Assembly: GCA_009917545.1 (NCBI GenBank)
Contig: QZDW01000024.1
Span: 1-53,168, forward strand
Direction: 5' to 3'
Origin: a bacterium 1XD42-76
Lineage (GTDB): Bacteria > Bacillota > Clostridia > Lachnospirales > Lachnospiraceae
DNA: 53,168 nt
How positions within the stretch are numbered: the first letter of the stretch is position 1; the number at the start of each line of letters is the position of its first letter. The position numbers and the translations under genes are program-made. The notes under the pieces were generated by a model. It made no database searches. It saw only the letters and a list, made by a program, of their open reading frames with translations, and had not been told where the DNA came from. Positions 16,784-25,886 of the stretch are shown here, piece by piece.

Positions 16784-17374
16784 TTACCGGCGGCCCTCCT
16801 CCGCCAGGATTTCACGCACCACTTTCACCATGGTGTCGCAGTCCGTCCGCTGGCGGCTGGCCAGAATGGCCTTGGCCCGCTCGGTGTCCTTTTTCAGCCA
16901 GGCCAGGCACATATATTTCACGTCCAGGATCCGCTTGGTCCATGTGCCCATCCGCTTGGTGTCTGTGTAGCCCAGGTCGTGGGCCAGTTCCACCAGCTGG
17001 AGCATTAGGCCACATTCATCAATAACGGCCTTGATCTCCCGCAGGCGGTCCTCCGGGTGGTCATTAAACCGGGTTTCATTGGCGGCGAATACGCCGCGCA
17101 GGATTGCCCTGGCCGCGTCCCGCAGGTCTTTGATCATGCCGAAACTCTCACTTTTGGGGAAATACGGGCGCTTGCGTTTTTTCTCCAGGCGCTCCGCCGT
17201 GGCGCTCAGGGTGGCCCGCATTTCCTCCAGCGTTCCCGCCGTGGCCATTTTCCGCATGACGGTGGCCACGTCCCGCACGTCCACCTTTTCGTCCGCGCCC
17301 GGTTTCGTTACCTGCCGTGTGTATTGGTATAGGTCTTTCGCCTTATTCCCCAGCACATACTCCTTTTCTGCCAT
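16784..17374 (-). CDS. avd: DGR accessory protein Avd (four-helix bundle)
   Basis: 196 residues, basic and helical. The C-terminal part (about 75-196) has four predicted helices and fits Avd, the pentameric partner that binds RT and the DGR RNA. The protein is longer than typical Avd (about 120-130 residues) because of an N-terminal helical extension (about 1-70). It starts three bases after the tail-fibre gene and precedes TR by about 50 bases. The assignment rests on position plus helical, basic composition. Confidence 0.85.
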   Translation of the reverse strand: MAEKEYVLGNKAKDLYQYTRQVTKPGADEKVDVRDVATVMRKMATAGTLEEMRATLSATAERLEKKRKRPYFPKSESFGMIKDLRDAARAILRGVFAANETRFNDHPEDRLREIKAVIDECGLMLQLVELAHDLGYTDTKRMGTWTKRILDVKYMCLAWLKKDTERAKAILASRQRTDCDTMVKVVREILAEEGRR

Positions 17375-17377
17375 GCG

Positions 17378-18112
17378 TTAAAACTCCACCCGTTTCATGG
17401 CCGCGTTCCATACTCCTGTTACCAGCAGGCTGTCCATGTTGTCAAATGTCACGGTGAACGGGTTGCCGCTCACCTGGGTGCGGTACATCAATTCCAGCAG
17501 GGTCAGCCTGGCGTCCACCTCTGCCACAGCGTTTTCCACGCTGTCATTGTTGGCGGACACATTGGCCAGCTGCTCCCGGATCTCCGGGTGCGCCTCACTG
17601 TCTGCGTTGTGGGCCTGGAGGGTGCGGGCCATGAACTCCCGCAGATATGCCATAGTCACAACACCGGCGGCGGATACGCTCACGTCAAAACGGCCATTGT
17701 TTGTAATGCCGATCATGGCATACAGTTCCAACATGAAACTGGCGTCCATAGCGGACGGGATGGTCACGCCCTTTTGGTCCTGCATAATGAACAGTAGGCG
17801 CTCCTCGGCGTCTGGGTCCCGCTCCGGGTCCAGCTTGGCATATACGCCCACCTGGTTCAGTTCGTACTCCTCCATGACCTCCGCGTTGCTTACCTGGATC
17901 TGGACGGTCTTGCCCTCTGCGTTGTCCTCCTCACCCAGCAGGTGAAGTTTCTGCCGCCGCTCCACAAGATCCGTTTGCTCGGTCAGGAATGCCGCGTCCA
18001 CGGTTCCCGTGCCACCGTATGCGCTGGTGATCCTGATAAACCTGCCGGCCATCCACTCGTTAAGCATTTCCACGCCGTCATTGGTAACTGCGGCGTCTTT
18101 CCAATGTGCCAT
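17378..18112 (-). CDS. Phage tail fibre protein
   Basis: About 244 residues from the ATG at 18112, which has GGGAGG upstream; a longer frame starts inside gpI and is rejected. The N-terminus resembles the P2 gpH-type fibre attachment region. A helical segment with NVSANNDSVENAVAEVDAR leads to a short C-terminal beta region. It follows gpI and precedes the DGR, so it probably links baseplate to receptor-binding proteins. Its relation to the DGR target is unknown. Confidence 0.75.
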   Translation of the reverse strand: MAHWKDAAVTNDGVEMLNEWMAGRFIRITSAYGGTGTVDAAFLTEQTDLVERRQKLHLLGEEDNAEGKTVQIQVSNAEVMEEYELNQVGVYAKLDPERDPDAEERLLFIMQDQKGVTIPSAMDASFMLELYAMIGITNNGRFDVSVSAAGVVTMAYLREFMARTLQAHNADSEAHPEIREQLANVSANNDSVENAVAEVDARLTLLELMYRTQVSGNPFTVTFDNMDSLLVTGVWNAAMKRVEF

Positions 18113-19154
18113 AAATTTTGACCTCCCTTGTAATACGTTGATAGGTATGGAACACACCAGCAGCGCCGCCGGTGGCGGCCTTGCCGGCGGGGACCTCTCC
18201 CGCGCCCCTTGTGTTTATGTTCGCCCTGGTCCGCTCACAGGCTCCGATATAGCCCGCACGGACAGCGGCGGCGGTCCGGCCCTCCGGCCTGGCCAGGGGC
18301 GGGTGTGTGACTGCGGCGGTGTCTTTCCGGCGGCTCCCCATGAATACGCCGTAAATGTAACCCGCCGCCCTGCCCCCGGCCTTTTCCAGGGGCGGGGACG
18401 TGATCGTGGCGGTGTCTTTCCGGCGGCTCCCGGTAAATGCACCCCCGGCGATCATGGCCACCCTGCCGCCGGGCTTGATCAGTTCCGGGGCCTGAATGGT
18501 TGCCGTGTTTTTGCTCCAGCTGCCTGTAAGTCCGCCGCCGGCTATGGCGGTAAACCGGCCCCCAGGCGGTTCCAGCGGTGGGGGGATCACGGTGGCGGTG
18601 TCTTTTTCCATGCTCCCGGTGAACGCGCCCCCAGCCGTAGCCCAGGACTTTGCCGGGGTCAGGTAAAAGCGGATTTCATCCAGCCAGCTGGAAAGACGCT
18701 TTACAGAGGAAATGATCCTGATAAATTCCTGAATTGCCCCCGGCTTGATCTCCATTTCCGTGATGTTCACCACGGCCCGGAAATGGTGGGGATCCCCTCC
18801 ATAGGTAAACCATTCCTCCATGTTGCCGCCGCCGAAAACAGCGTGGATCATCTTGTTTACCGCCGCCGGTGTGCCCAGCTTTGTGTAAAATGGTATGGTT
18901 TCCTTTACCAGTTCCCGCTTGACCTCAATGGAAAAATCCTGATTATAGGCCGGGGTCCGCAGTTCCACCGCCAGCACGTCCAGAATATGCTCCGGCATAT
19001 CATCCACGGCGGCGTATATCCGCACCCGGTCCGCATTTATGCACAGCTTTTCAACCTGGCGGCCCAGTGCATAGGCAAAAGCCTGGGTTTCCAGTTGGCT
19101 GGCCAGGTTCTCCGGCATAATGTCCGTGAAACGGCTGCCCCGTAGGTCAATCAT
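18078..19154 (-). CDS. I: Tail protein I (gpI) with tandem-repeat extension
   Basis: About 358 residues. Residues 1-172 match P2-type tail protein I (AYALGRQVEKLCINADRV, YTKLGTPAAVNKMI), the baseplate wedge component that carries fibres. The rest is five degenerate 31-residue repeats with consensus GGAFTGSxxKDTATI. P2 gpI is only about 176 residues, so the repeat half is an addition. The start at 19154 has GGAGG eight bases upstream and overlaps the gpJ gene. Confidence 0.88.
   Translation of the reverse strand: MIDLRGSRFTDIMPENLASQLETQAFAYALGRQVEKLCINADRVRIYAAVDDMPEHILDVLAVELRTPAYNQDFSIEVKRELVKETIPFYTKLGTPAAVNKMIHAVFGGGNMEEWFTYGGDPHHFRAVVNITEMEIKPGAIQEFIRIISSVKRLSSWLDEIRFYLTPAKSWATAGGAFTGSMEKDTATVIPPPLEPPGGRFTAIAGGGLTGSWSKNTATIQAPELIKPGGRVAMIAGGAFTGSRRKDTATITSPPLEKAGGRAAGYIYGVFMGSRRKDTAAVTHPPLARPEGRTAAAVRAGYIGACERTRANINTRGAGEVPAGKAATGGAAGVFHTYQRITREVKIYGTLERRRSYQ
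18170..18635 (-). repeat. Five tandem 93-bp (31-aa) repeats in gpI
   Basis: Each unit encodes a variant of AGGAFTGSxxKDTATIxxPPL followed by GGR. Units three and four share TGSRRKDTA or MGSRRKDTA and are close at DNA level (GGTGTCTTTCCGGCGGCTCC occurs twice). The last unit is decayed. Confidence 0.85.
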
Positions 19155-20301
19155 CCTCCAGCCCTCCATATTGGACCGCCTGGGAGGCCATGACCGCCAC
19201 GGACTTGGCCCCCACGATCTGGCGGACCGGGGCGGCCACTTCCACCCGCTTGGCCCCCGCCGCCATGACCATTTCCCCCAGCTTGGAGGGGTTGATGTCC
19301 CGGCCTATGGCCCGCTGCCATGCGGTATATTGGCCCACAGCGGCGGCCACGGCGGCCTGAATGTTCACGGCTCGGTTGCTGTCGCTCCGGTTGATGTAAT
19401 AGGTCAGGTCGATGGAATATTCCACCTCCTCCGGGGCGGCCACCCGCACCAGGTCCGTCATGGGCCTTATGTTTTCGTCCCGCAGGTAGTTCTCCAGGCC
19501 GGTGATCATTTCCTCCGGCGGTTTGCTCCCGTCTGTCATAAGGAAATAAAGATCCACGGTGCCCGCCGCCTGGTCGCTCACCACCACCACGTCGCCCACA
19601 TTCACGTTGAACTTTTTGGCGTGGTATTTGTAATTTGCCTCCGGCCCGGCGGTGGAGTAGGATCCGGGGAACAGGTAAACCCGCTCCGCCAGGTGGTCGT
19701 CGCTCTCCACCTCCGCGCCGCCTGCGGTCACGGTGATATTGGACACGCTGGCCATGTAGGGGATCAGGTCCACCAGCTTGGACAGTTCCCCCACGGCCAG
19801 GCGGTTGCCCACCTCTCCGGTCACGGTACAGGCCGCCGGCACGTCCACCGACATGGCCCCCGCCGGGATCTCCATGTATTGGGTGGTTGCGAAATACACG
19901 GACCAGTCCGGCACCGCCGCCCTGGTGCCCACCGGGATCCCCGTGGCCGCCTCCCGCTCCGCCGAAAGAGTAAAGCGCAGGGTGGTGGTGGCCGCCGCCT
20001 CCGGTTCCCGTGTCAGCCCCTTAAAGGCCGCCAGGTGGTCCAGGAATTTGGAATAGCTGTATTTCAAAAGGTTCTGCTTGCCCGCTCGGTCAATGTACTG
20101 CAGGGCGTGGTAGATTTGCGCCGCCGCCGCGTATAACTCCATGCGGTGGGGGCTTGCTCGGTCCAGGGTCAGCGGTCGCCCTGTGGCCTGGGACATAAAC
20201 GCCTCATAGTCCGCCACCATTTCCCCGCGTATATCCTCCACCGTTGCCCCGTCGATGAAACTAACGTCCGGCAGGTTCTTCACTACCGAAATTTCAGGCA
20301 C
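19147..20301 (-). CDS. J: Baseplate J-like protein (gpJ)
   Basis: 384 residues. The N-terminal part has FMSQATGRPLTLDRASPHRM, and the central beta domain includes LRFTLSAEREAATGIPVGTR. The C-terminus has PVRQIVGAKSVAVMAS. This is the standard baseplate J (Mu gp47 / P2 J) layout, an edge wedge protein of the contractile baseplate. It overlaps gp25 and gpI by a few bases, and the gene order W-J-I is that of P2. Confidence 0.93.
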   Translation of the reverse strand: MPEISVVKNLPDVSFIDGATVEDIRGEMVADYEAFMSQATGRPLTLDRASPHRMELYAAAAQIYHALQYIDRAGKQNLLKYSYSKFLDHLAAFKGLTREPEAAATTTLRFTLSAEREAATGIPVGTRAAVPDWSVYFATTQYMEIPAGAMSVDVPAACTVTGEVGNRLAVGELSKLVDLIPYMASVSNITVTAGGAEVESDDHLAERVYLFPGSYSTAGPEANYKYHAKKFNVNVGDVVVVSDQAAGTVDLYFLMTDGSKPPEEMITGLENYLRDENIRPMTDLVRVAAPEEVEYSIDLTYYINRSDSNRAVNIQAAVAAAVGQYTAWQRAIGRDINPSKLGEMVMAAGAKRVEVAAPVRQIVGAKSVAVMASQAVQYGGLEDD

Positions 20302-20608
20302 GGGTTATCACCACCTTTGGCTTGATGTGCCCTTGTTCTCCATAATTCCATGTAACTTCATAGACCCGCACCCACGGAATGAACTGCGGGACCTTTTTTG
20401 TTACCTCCGCCGTGTATAGGCTTTTTACCACCTCCGGGGGCTTGTCCACATAGTTCTGTTGGATCCCAAACTCCCGATCCAGCGGCATGGTGCCCACCTG
20501 GGTGGACAGCAGCAGGGCCAGCTGCCGGTCCAGTTCCGCCAGGGCGTTGTCCTGGAACGTGTATTCCAGCTTGAAGTCGTACAGCTGCAAGTTGGTCCCG
20601 TGTGTCAT
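20294..20608 (-). CDS. W: gp25/gpW-like baseplate wedge protein
   Basis: About 104 residues from the ATG at 20608 (GGAGG upstream, ATGA overlap with the preceding stop). The motif GTMPLDREFGI and the segment VPQFIPWVRVYEV are characteristic of T4 gp25/P2 gpW wedge proteins that tie the sheath to the baseplate. The extra upstream residues of the open frame have no start site. Confidence 0.9.
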   Translation of the reverse strand: MTHGTNLQLYDFKLEYTFQDNALAELDRQLALLLSTQVGTMPLDREFGIQQNYVDKPPEVVKSLYTAEVTKKVPQFIPWVRVYEVTWNYGEQGHIKPKVVITRA

Positions 20609-20997
20609 GTGTATTCCTCCAGGGTAATGGTCAGGTTTGCCTTGGCCAGTTCGCCGTGGCCGTACATATCCCCCCATGTTTCACTGGAGGCGGTCAGGCG
20701 GAACGGGTGGCGGCCCACCGGCCTGCCCTTTATGATCAAATATTCCGCGTCGCCGCTCTCCACCATGCGCTCCACCAGTTCCAGCATTTTGCGGGGTTTG
20801 ACGCCCAGGCCGGCGGACAGGGTAATGGGCAGGGTGATCTTTTGATTGCCCGCCCCTAAAAATTCCGGTTTCGGCTTTACGCCCATGACCTCATGCTCCA
20901 CCCACCGGCTGGAAACCTCGCGGGTCATACCCTTAAAGGTCAAAACGGCGCTGTCGCTCACCTGAAAGACGATCCCGCCCAGCGATCCAATGGCCAC
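20605..20997 (-). CDS. U: Phage tail protein U (gpU)
   Basis: 130 residues. SSRWVEHEVMGVKPKPEFLG and LPITLSAGLGVKPRKMLELV match P2 gpU, a tail terminator/baseplate component. In this element it sits between the PAAR and gp25 genes rather than before gpX, a small shuffle relative to P2. Its stop overlaps the gp25 start. Confidence 0.85.
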   Translation of the reverse strand: MAIGSLGGIVFQVSDSAVLTFKGMTREVSSRWVEHEVMGVKPKPEFLGAGNQKITLPITLSAGLGVKPRKMLELVERMVESGDAEYLIIKGRPVGRHPFRLTASSETWGDMYGHGELAKANLTITLEEYT

Positions 20998-21000
20998 AGC

Positions 21001-21291
21001 TTACCCCCCTATCCTCACATTCCCGCTGCCGTCCTGGACCGTCCCGCCGATGGAAACGGCGTCCCCGATCCTGGCGGCGGGCTTTTTGTTAATGAATACC
21101 GTGGAACTCCCGGCGGTGATCACGTCCTGGTGTCCGGGGTGTGCGACACAGCCGTGGGTGGCGTAGTGGTCCCCCACGCGGCCAGCGCCCCGCCCGTTTA
21201 TGTTCACGTCCGGGCTATACTCCACCAGGGGAACAGGTGGGCAGGCGTCGTGTCCGGTGCATTGGTCCCCTTTGCGTGTTGCTGCCGGCAT
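21001..21291 (-). CDS. PAAR-domain spike tip protein
   Basis: 96 residues with the PAAR pattern: an early CTGHDACPP, then GRVGDHYATHGCVAHPGH and a late ARIGDAVSIGG. PAAR proteins cap the gpV/VgrG-like spike with a metal-bound point (here probably His/Cys ligands) that pierces the cell surface. It directly follows the gpV spike gene and precedes gpU. Confidence 0.9.
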   Translation of the reverse strand: MPAATRKGDQCTGHDACPPVPLVEYSPDVNINGRGAGRVGDHYATHGCVAHPGHQDVITAGSSTVFINKKPAARIGDAVSIGGTVQDGSGNVRIGG

Positions 21292-21310
21292 GGCCTCCGC
21301 CTCCTCTCCT

Positions 21311-21721
21311 TTAGTTCAGGTCAATGGTTTTCCCGTTGATGGTGATGGCGCCGCCCGCCGTAATGTTCAGGGTCCCGTCACAGTGGATCGTCAGGTCCTT
21401 GGCCTTGCCGTCATAGCGGACCATGGCCACGCCGGGGGCGCGGTCCATGTCCAGGCGGTACAGCTTTTCCGCCCCCTCCGGGGGCTTGGTCTTTTCGCTC
21501 CAGGGGCGGCCCAGGACCACCCCGGCCTCGGTGCCATTGGACAGATGGAGGACCAAAACCTGATCCCCCACCTCCGGCATACTGTAAACCCCGGAAAAAA
21601 CCGTGGACAGAATGGGGATCATGCGGGTCACGTCGTCGTCCTTTTCGTGGTACACCACCCGCACCATTCCGGCGGGGTGGTCCACGGCTGAAACCTTGCC
21701 CAGCCGGATCTCGTTTCCCAT
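21311..21721 (-). CDS. V: Baseplate spike protein gpV
   Basis: 136 residues. The OB-fold region (IRLGKVSAVDHPAGMVRVVY) leads to a beta-helical tail with repeated LTIHCDGTLNITAGGAITIN. That is the central spike under the tail tube. GGAGG precedes the ATG. It is followed by its PAAR tip. Confidence 0.88.
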   Translation of the reverse strand: MGNEIRLGKVSAVDHPAGMVRVVYHEKDDDVTRMIPILSTVFSGVYSMPEVGDQVLVLHLSNGTEAGVVLGRPWSEKTKPPEGAEKLYRLDMDRAPGVAMVRYDGKAKDLTIHCDGTLNITAGGAITINGKTIDLN

Positions 21722-21736
21722 GTGCGCCTCCTCTCC

Positions 21737-22729
21737 TCATTCCACCAGGGACAGGTCCAGGTCCATGGTGTAGCCGCTGCCGCCGATGTGGTGGGTGATC
21801 TGGTCAATGTAATATTTCCCGGACAGTTTCCCCATGCCCACAACGGCCACACACTGGGAGGCCACCAGGGAGGCGGTGCCCATGATGGTCACGGACATTT
21901 TGCTGGCGCCATGGTTGGCGTTGGCCACCGCCGCCTTGATCTTGCTCTCCGCGTCGGCTTTGTTGTCCGCCTTGCCGGAAACTTTCAGGATCCTGGGACC
22001 CTCTCCCACGTTGACCTTTATTTCCTCCTCGGTGCCGGGGTCCGTGTATGTGTACTCCCCGCCGGTGTAGGTGCCGGCCAGTTTCCGGTCCCAGTTCCAG
22101 GACTGGATCATGTCCGGGGTGATGGTGGCCGCCGGCCCTTTGGCCTTGTATGCCTCCCGGTCAAATACCACGATTTTTTTAGAATAGACTTTCATGGCCA
22201 GGCCGTAGGTGCTGCACAGTTCCATGTAAAAATCGCAGTCTGTCCGCTCGGATTGCTCTATGGTCTTGATCTGAATGGGGCCGCCCTCCACGTCATAGGA
22301 CAGGGACACGCCTGCCCGGCCCGCGATCTCCTTTCCGATCTCCTCCACGGTGACATTTTCCCAGGTTTTGCTCCGCTCGGTTTCCCGGAAAGAACTGTCC
22401 GCCGGGACGGACACGCCGGAAATGGTGCCCGCTATGGGCCAGCCGGAAAAATTGAAGTTGTCCAGCACAAAGGACCCGCAGGGCAGGATCCGGGTGTCAC
22501 CCGGTCCGGCCCAGTCCATGGCCTTGATGGTGGCCGCCAGGGTGTCCCCGGTTTCAGGAAACCAGGGGCCGATCCACGTCCCGCCCCGGTCATGGATCGA
22601 AACGTCTATGCTGTCCGCCTCTCCGCTGGCCGGGTCTGTATAGGTCACGTCCTTTTGGTAGCCGCTCATTTTCCCGGACACAGCCGCGCCGTTCCAGATC
22701 AGATCCACATACGCCCGCCGTGTCCTCAT
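21737..22729 (-). CDS. D: Late control protein D (gpD/gp27-like hub)
   Basis: About 331 residues from the ATG at 22729 (GGAGG eight bases upstream and overlap with the gpX stop). It has the gpD architecture: an N-terminal barrel (MRTRRAYVDLIWNGAAVSG) and a C-terminal hub with HHIGGSGYTMDLDLSLVE. gpD forms the hub between tail tube and spike. Despite the historical name it is structural. Confidence 0.88.
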   Translation of the reverse strand: MRTRRAYVDLIWNGAAVSGKMSGYQKDVTYTDPASGEADSIDVSIHDRGGTWIGPWFPETGDTLAATIKAMDWAGPGDTRILPCGSFVLDNFNFSGWPIAGTISGVSVPADSSFRETERSKTWENVTVEEIGKEIAGRAGVSLSYDVEGGPIQIKTIEQSERTDCDFYMELCSTYGLAMKVYSKKIVVFDREAYKAKGPAATITPDMIQSWNWDRKLAGTYTGGEYTYTDPGTEEEIKVNVGEGPRILKVSGKADNKADAESKIKAAVANANHGASKMSVTIMGTASLVASQCVAVVGMGKLSGKYYIDQITHHIGGSGYTMDLDLSLVE

Positions 22730-22938
22730 GCCTCGGTCCTCCATATCGGCATATTATCCGCCAGACTGTCCGCCGGCGGGTCCGGCGTCTGGAGGACCAC
22801 CCCGGCCCGAAACCGGAACGTGTCCAGGTGGGGGTGGTTGTTCTCCATCAGCCAGCCGGTATATTTCACGCTGCCATAAACCCGGTGGGCGATAGCGTCC
22901 CAGGCGTCCCCCTGCCGGGTGGTATATGTGCCTGCCAT
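22726..22938 (-). CDS. X: Tail protein X (LysM-like)
   Basis: 70 residues: YTTRQGDAWDAIAHRVYGS then NHPHLDTFRFRAGVVL, the LysM-like fold of P2 gpX that is needed for tail assembly. AAAGGAGG lies upstream of the ATG. It sits between the tape measure and gpD genes, as in P2. Confidence 0.9.
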   Translation of the reverse strand: MAGTYTTRQGDAWDAIAHRVYGSVKYTGWLMENNHPHLDTFRFRAGVVLQTPDPPADSLADNMPIWRTEA

Positions 22939-22952
22939 GGTCCGCTCCTCCT

Positions 22953-25886
22953 TTACCGTGTGGACGCGCTCAAATTCTTGCGGCGCTCCTCCGCTTTCAT
23001 CCGGTCATACATACGCTTGAACTCCGCAAAACTGATTTGTCCCGCCTCTTTTGCTTGCTCTGGTGTGGTTGGGCCGTAGAAGTTGAATACAGGGGCAAAG
23101 GTGATCGTGTCCACGCCGCCCGGCGGGTTCTGTCCGCCCGCCGGGGGCGGGGCGTCGTTTCCTCCTGGGCGCGGCGGGTCCGGGAGATCCCGGCCACCGC
23201 CGCCCTGGCCCGGCCCATGCGGATCCGGTTTTTTGTTCTTGGTCCAGTCGTCCAGCATTTTGGCCAGCTGGGCCAGGGGCGCCTCCTCCTGGCCGTCCTC
23301 CCGGTTCCCCATGTCCGGGATCTCCGGCGCGTTGGCCACGCTCTGGAGCATGGCGGCCAGCTTGGACAGGGGCAGGATCGCCTCCGCCTCGCCGCCCTCG
23401 CCCGCCTCCAGGATGGTGGGGGCGGTGACAATGCCGCCGGTGGCCAGCTGCGGAATGGTGGGAATGTTAAAGCCCAGGGTGGTCCCGCCCACACCCGGCA
23501 CCCAGTCCGGTATCGTGACAGAAATGCCGTTGATCTTCTCCAGCACAAAGTTGATGGCGGAAATAACCCCGTTAATGGGGGCTTTTGCCAGATTGACGAT
23601 CATGCCGAACAGGTTTCCGAAAATATCCACGATGTTCTGCCACGCTGCGGACCAGTTGCCAGAAAATACATTCTGGACAAAATCAATAATTCCGCTGAAA
23701 ATGGCCTTTATGTTCTCAATGGCGGCGGAAATACTGGCGGCCCAGCCGGAAAAGAGGGCGCCCAGGAATGGGAACTTTTCAGACAGGAATGCGGCCACGG
23801 AATTGATGGCGGCCTGCACCCCGTTGGCCAGCATATTCAGCGGTGCCATGGCTATGGTGGTCACGGTGCCGAAAATCGCGCCGAAAATGTTGACTATGTT
23901 CTGCCAGGCGCCGGACCAGTTGCCCGCAAAAACATTTTGGACAAACTGGATCGCGTTCTGGAGGATCACCTGGATATTGGACCACACTTTTTGAACAGTG
24001 GCCCACAGGGACCCCAGAACAGCGCCCAGCACCGGGAAACGGCTGGAAATGGCGGCGATCCCCGCCTGTACTGCGTTATCAATGGCGGGCCAGATGGAGG
24101 TGCCGATCTCCAGAATGGCGGTAAATCCGGCCACGGCCAGGTTGCCCAGCCCGGACAGCGCATTTCCAAAAATATTTTGGAGGCCCTGCAGGGCTTTGTC
24201 CCAGTCGCCCGTAAACACGCCGGTGATAAAATCGGCTATTCCGGTAAATATGCCCAGGATATTCCCGGCCACGGGGGCCAGCAGGTCCACCGCCCGCTCC
24301 AGGCCGTTCAGCAGGGCATTTCCCAGCATTTCCAGCAGAGGGGCGGCCTTTGCCCATATAGCGCCCGCCATATCGGCCAGGGCACCGCCCAGGGCTTGCA
24401 GCTGGCCCCACAGGACCATGACGGTTTCCCGGAATTTCTCGCTTTTGTTCCACAGCAGGACGAAACCCGCCGCCACCGCTGCGATTATTCCGGCAATTAT
24501 GGCCAGCTTTACACCGCCCATACTCAATACCGCATTTAGTATTTTCCCTCCGCCGGACGCCGCCTTGAAAATGGTGGACAGATTTTTCACCGCACCCACG
24601 GCGGCAGTTGCCACCTGCAGGCCCTTAAAGGCTCCCACGGCGGTTACAGCGGCGCTTGCAACGGTAAGGATCGCCGTTTTGTTTTCTCCGATCCATTTCA
24701 CGGCCTTTTCCGCCGTTGGTATGATGGATTTTTCTACATAGTCCCCTGCGTTCTCCAGTGCGTTTTGCACTTTTGGCAGGGCGGCCTCCGCCAGATCATT
24801 GACATACGGCAGTATATTGGTCCCTATCTGTGTCAGGAAATTTTTACCCAGGTTTTTGACAGTTTGGACCGTATATTTCAGGGTGTTGGTCTGCCGCTGA
24901 AAAGCCGTGTCTGCCGCCCCTGCGGCCTCATACATTTCCGCTGTCTTGCTGGCCAAATTTTCGGACTGTGTGCCCGCCATGGCCAGCACGGCGGTTTGTG
25001 CCTCCACGGACGAAAACAGTCCCGCAAATGCCAGTTCGTCCCCATGTACGCTGTCCTTTAATGCGTCAAGCGCCCCCTGTAAGCCTTTGCTTTCAAGCAA
25101 CGCCTGGCCGCTCTCATAGCCCATAGAGGCAAGGGCGGCCTGCATATTTTTGGACGGTGACAAAAACCCTTGCATGGTGGCCTTTAACTGGGTGACCACC
25201 TCCGCCGTGGATCCCGTTACGCCGGTCAGGGTGGCCATGGCGCCGAAAAGCTGTTCCTGTTCCAGCCCCAGGGTTCCGGCCAGCGGTATCACTTTTCCCA
25301 TGGAGGCGGCCAGTTCCGGGAAAGAGGTTTGCCCCAGCCGCACAGTGGCGAAAGATAGATCAGCCGCCTTTTGGACAGCTGCCGCCGATGTGTCACCATA
25401 GCCCTTTGTCACGGCGGACAGCAGGTTAATACTGTCCGCCGTGGTGGCGTTTCCAGCTGCCGCCGATTTTGCGGCGGTTTCCAGAATACTGGCCGCGTCT
25501 GCGCTGTCCCCAAATGCCGAAATGACCTGATACATTCCGTCCGTCAGGTTATCGGTGGCCACTCCTGTCTTGTCGGAAACTTTCAGAATTTGATCCCCGA
25601 TCTCCGCTGTGCGGGCGGCCACCTCTGCCTCTGTTCCGGTCAGCAGGGTGGAGATATTGGCAAGTTGGGTCTGGTATTCCGCCGCCGCATTTACGGCAGC
25701 GGTTCCCATTGCGGCGGTTGCTCCCACAATAGCGGCAGACGCACCCGCTACCACTTTCCCGGCAGTTTTCGCCGCATTTCCCACCGTTTCCAGGTTTTGC
25801 GCTGCCGCCGCACAGGCTTTTTTCAGGGAACTGTCCAATTTGCCGTTGATCTTTATGGCCAGTTCATAAACTTTACTTTTTGCCAT
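22953..25886 (-). CDS. Tail tape measure protein
   Basis: About 977 residues from MAKSKVYELAIKINGKLD; 15 extra codons upstream lie in the chaperone overlap. The N-terminal third is an Ala-rich tape-measure TP901-type core (AGASAAIVGATAAMG). Hydrophobic stretches lie mid-protein, near residues 400-500, and amphipathic AWQNIV repeats follow (GAWQNIVNIFG, AAWQNIVDIFG). Length sets tail length. The C-terminus is a Pro/Gly-rich linker and a short helix. Its start overlaps the frameshift extension of the tail chaperone. Confidence 0.95.
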   Translation of the reverse strand: MAKSKVYELAIKINGKLDSSLKKACAAAAQNLETVGNAAKTAGKVVAGASAAIVGATAAMGTAAVNAAAEYQTQLANISTLLTGTEAEVAARTAEIGDQILKVSDKTGVATDNLTDGMYQVISAFGDSADAASILETAAKSAAAGNATTADSINLLSAVTKGYGDTSAAAVQKAADLSFATVRLGQTSFPELAASMGKVIPLAGTLGLEQEQLFGAMATLTGVTGSTAEVVTQLKATMQGFLSPSKNMQAALASMGYESGQALLESKGLQGALDALKDSVHGDELAFAGLFSSVEAQTAVLAMAGTQSENLASKTAEMYEAAGAADTAFQRQTNTLKYTVQTVKNLGKNFLTQIGTNILPYVNDLAEAALPKVQNALENAGDYVEKSIIPTAEKAVKWIGENKTAILTVASAAVTAVGAFKGLQVATAAVGAVKNLSTIFKAASGGGKILNAVLSMGGVKLAIIAGIIAAVAAGFVLLWNKSEKFRETVMVLWGQLQALGGALADMAGAIWAKAAPLLEMLGNALLNGLERAVDLLAPVAGNILGIFTGIADFITGVFTGDWDKALQGLQNIFGNALSGLGNLAVAGFTAILEIGTSIWPAIDNAVQAGIAAISSRFPVLGAVLGSLWATVQKVWSNIQVILQNAIQFVQNVFAGNWSGAWQNIVNIFGAIFGTVTTIAMAPLNMLANGVQAAINSVAAFLSEKFPFLGALFSGWAASISAAIENIKAIFSGIIDFVQNVFSGNWSAAWQNIVDIFGNLFGMIVNLAKAPINGVISAINFVLEKINGISVTIPDWVPGVGGTTLGFNIPTIPQLATGGIVTAPTILEAGEGGEAEAILPLSKLAAMLQSVANAPEIPDMGNREDGQEEAPLAQLAKMLDDWTKNKKPDPHGPGQGGGGRDLPDPPRPGGNDAPPPAGGQNPPGGVDTITFAPVFNFYGPTTPEQAKEAGQISFAEFKRMYDRMKAEERRKNLSASTR

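Noticed and set aside
18170-18635. CRISPR-like array in the repeated part of gpI
   Set aside because: Units are 93 bp, in frame, directly adjoining and diverged, with no spacers.
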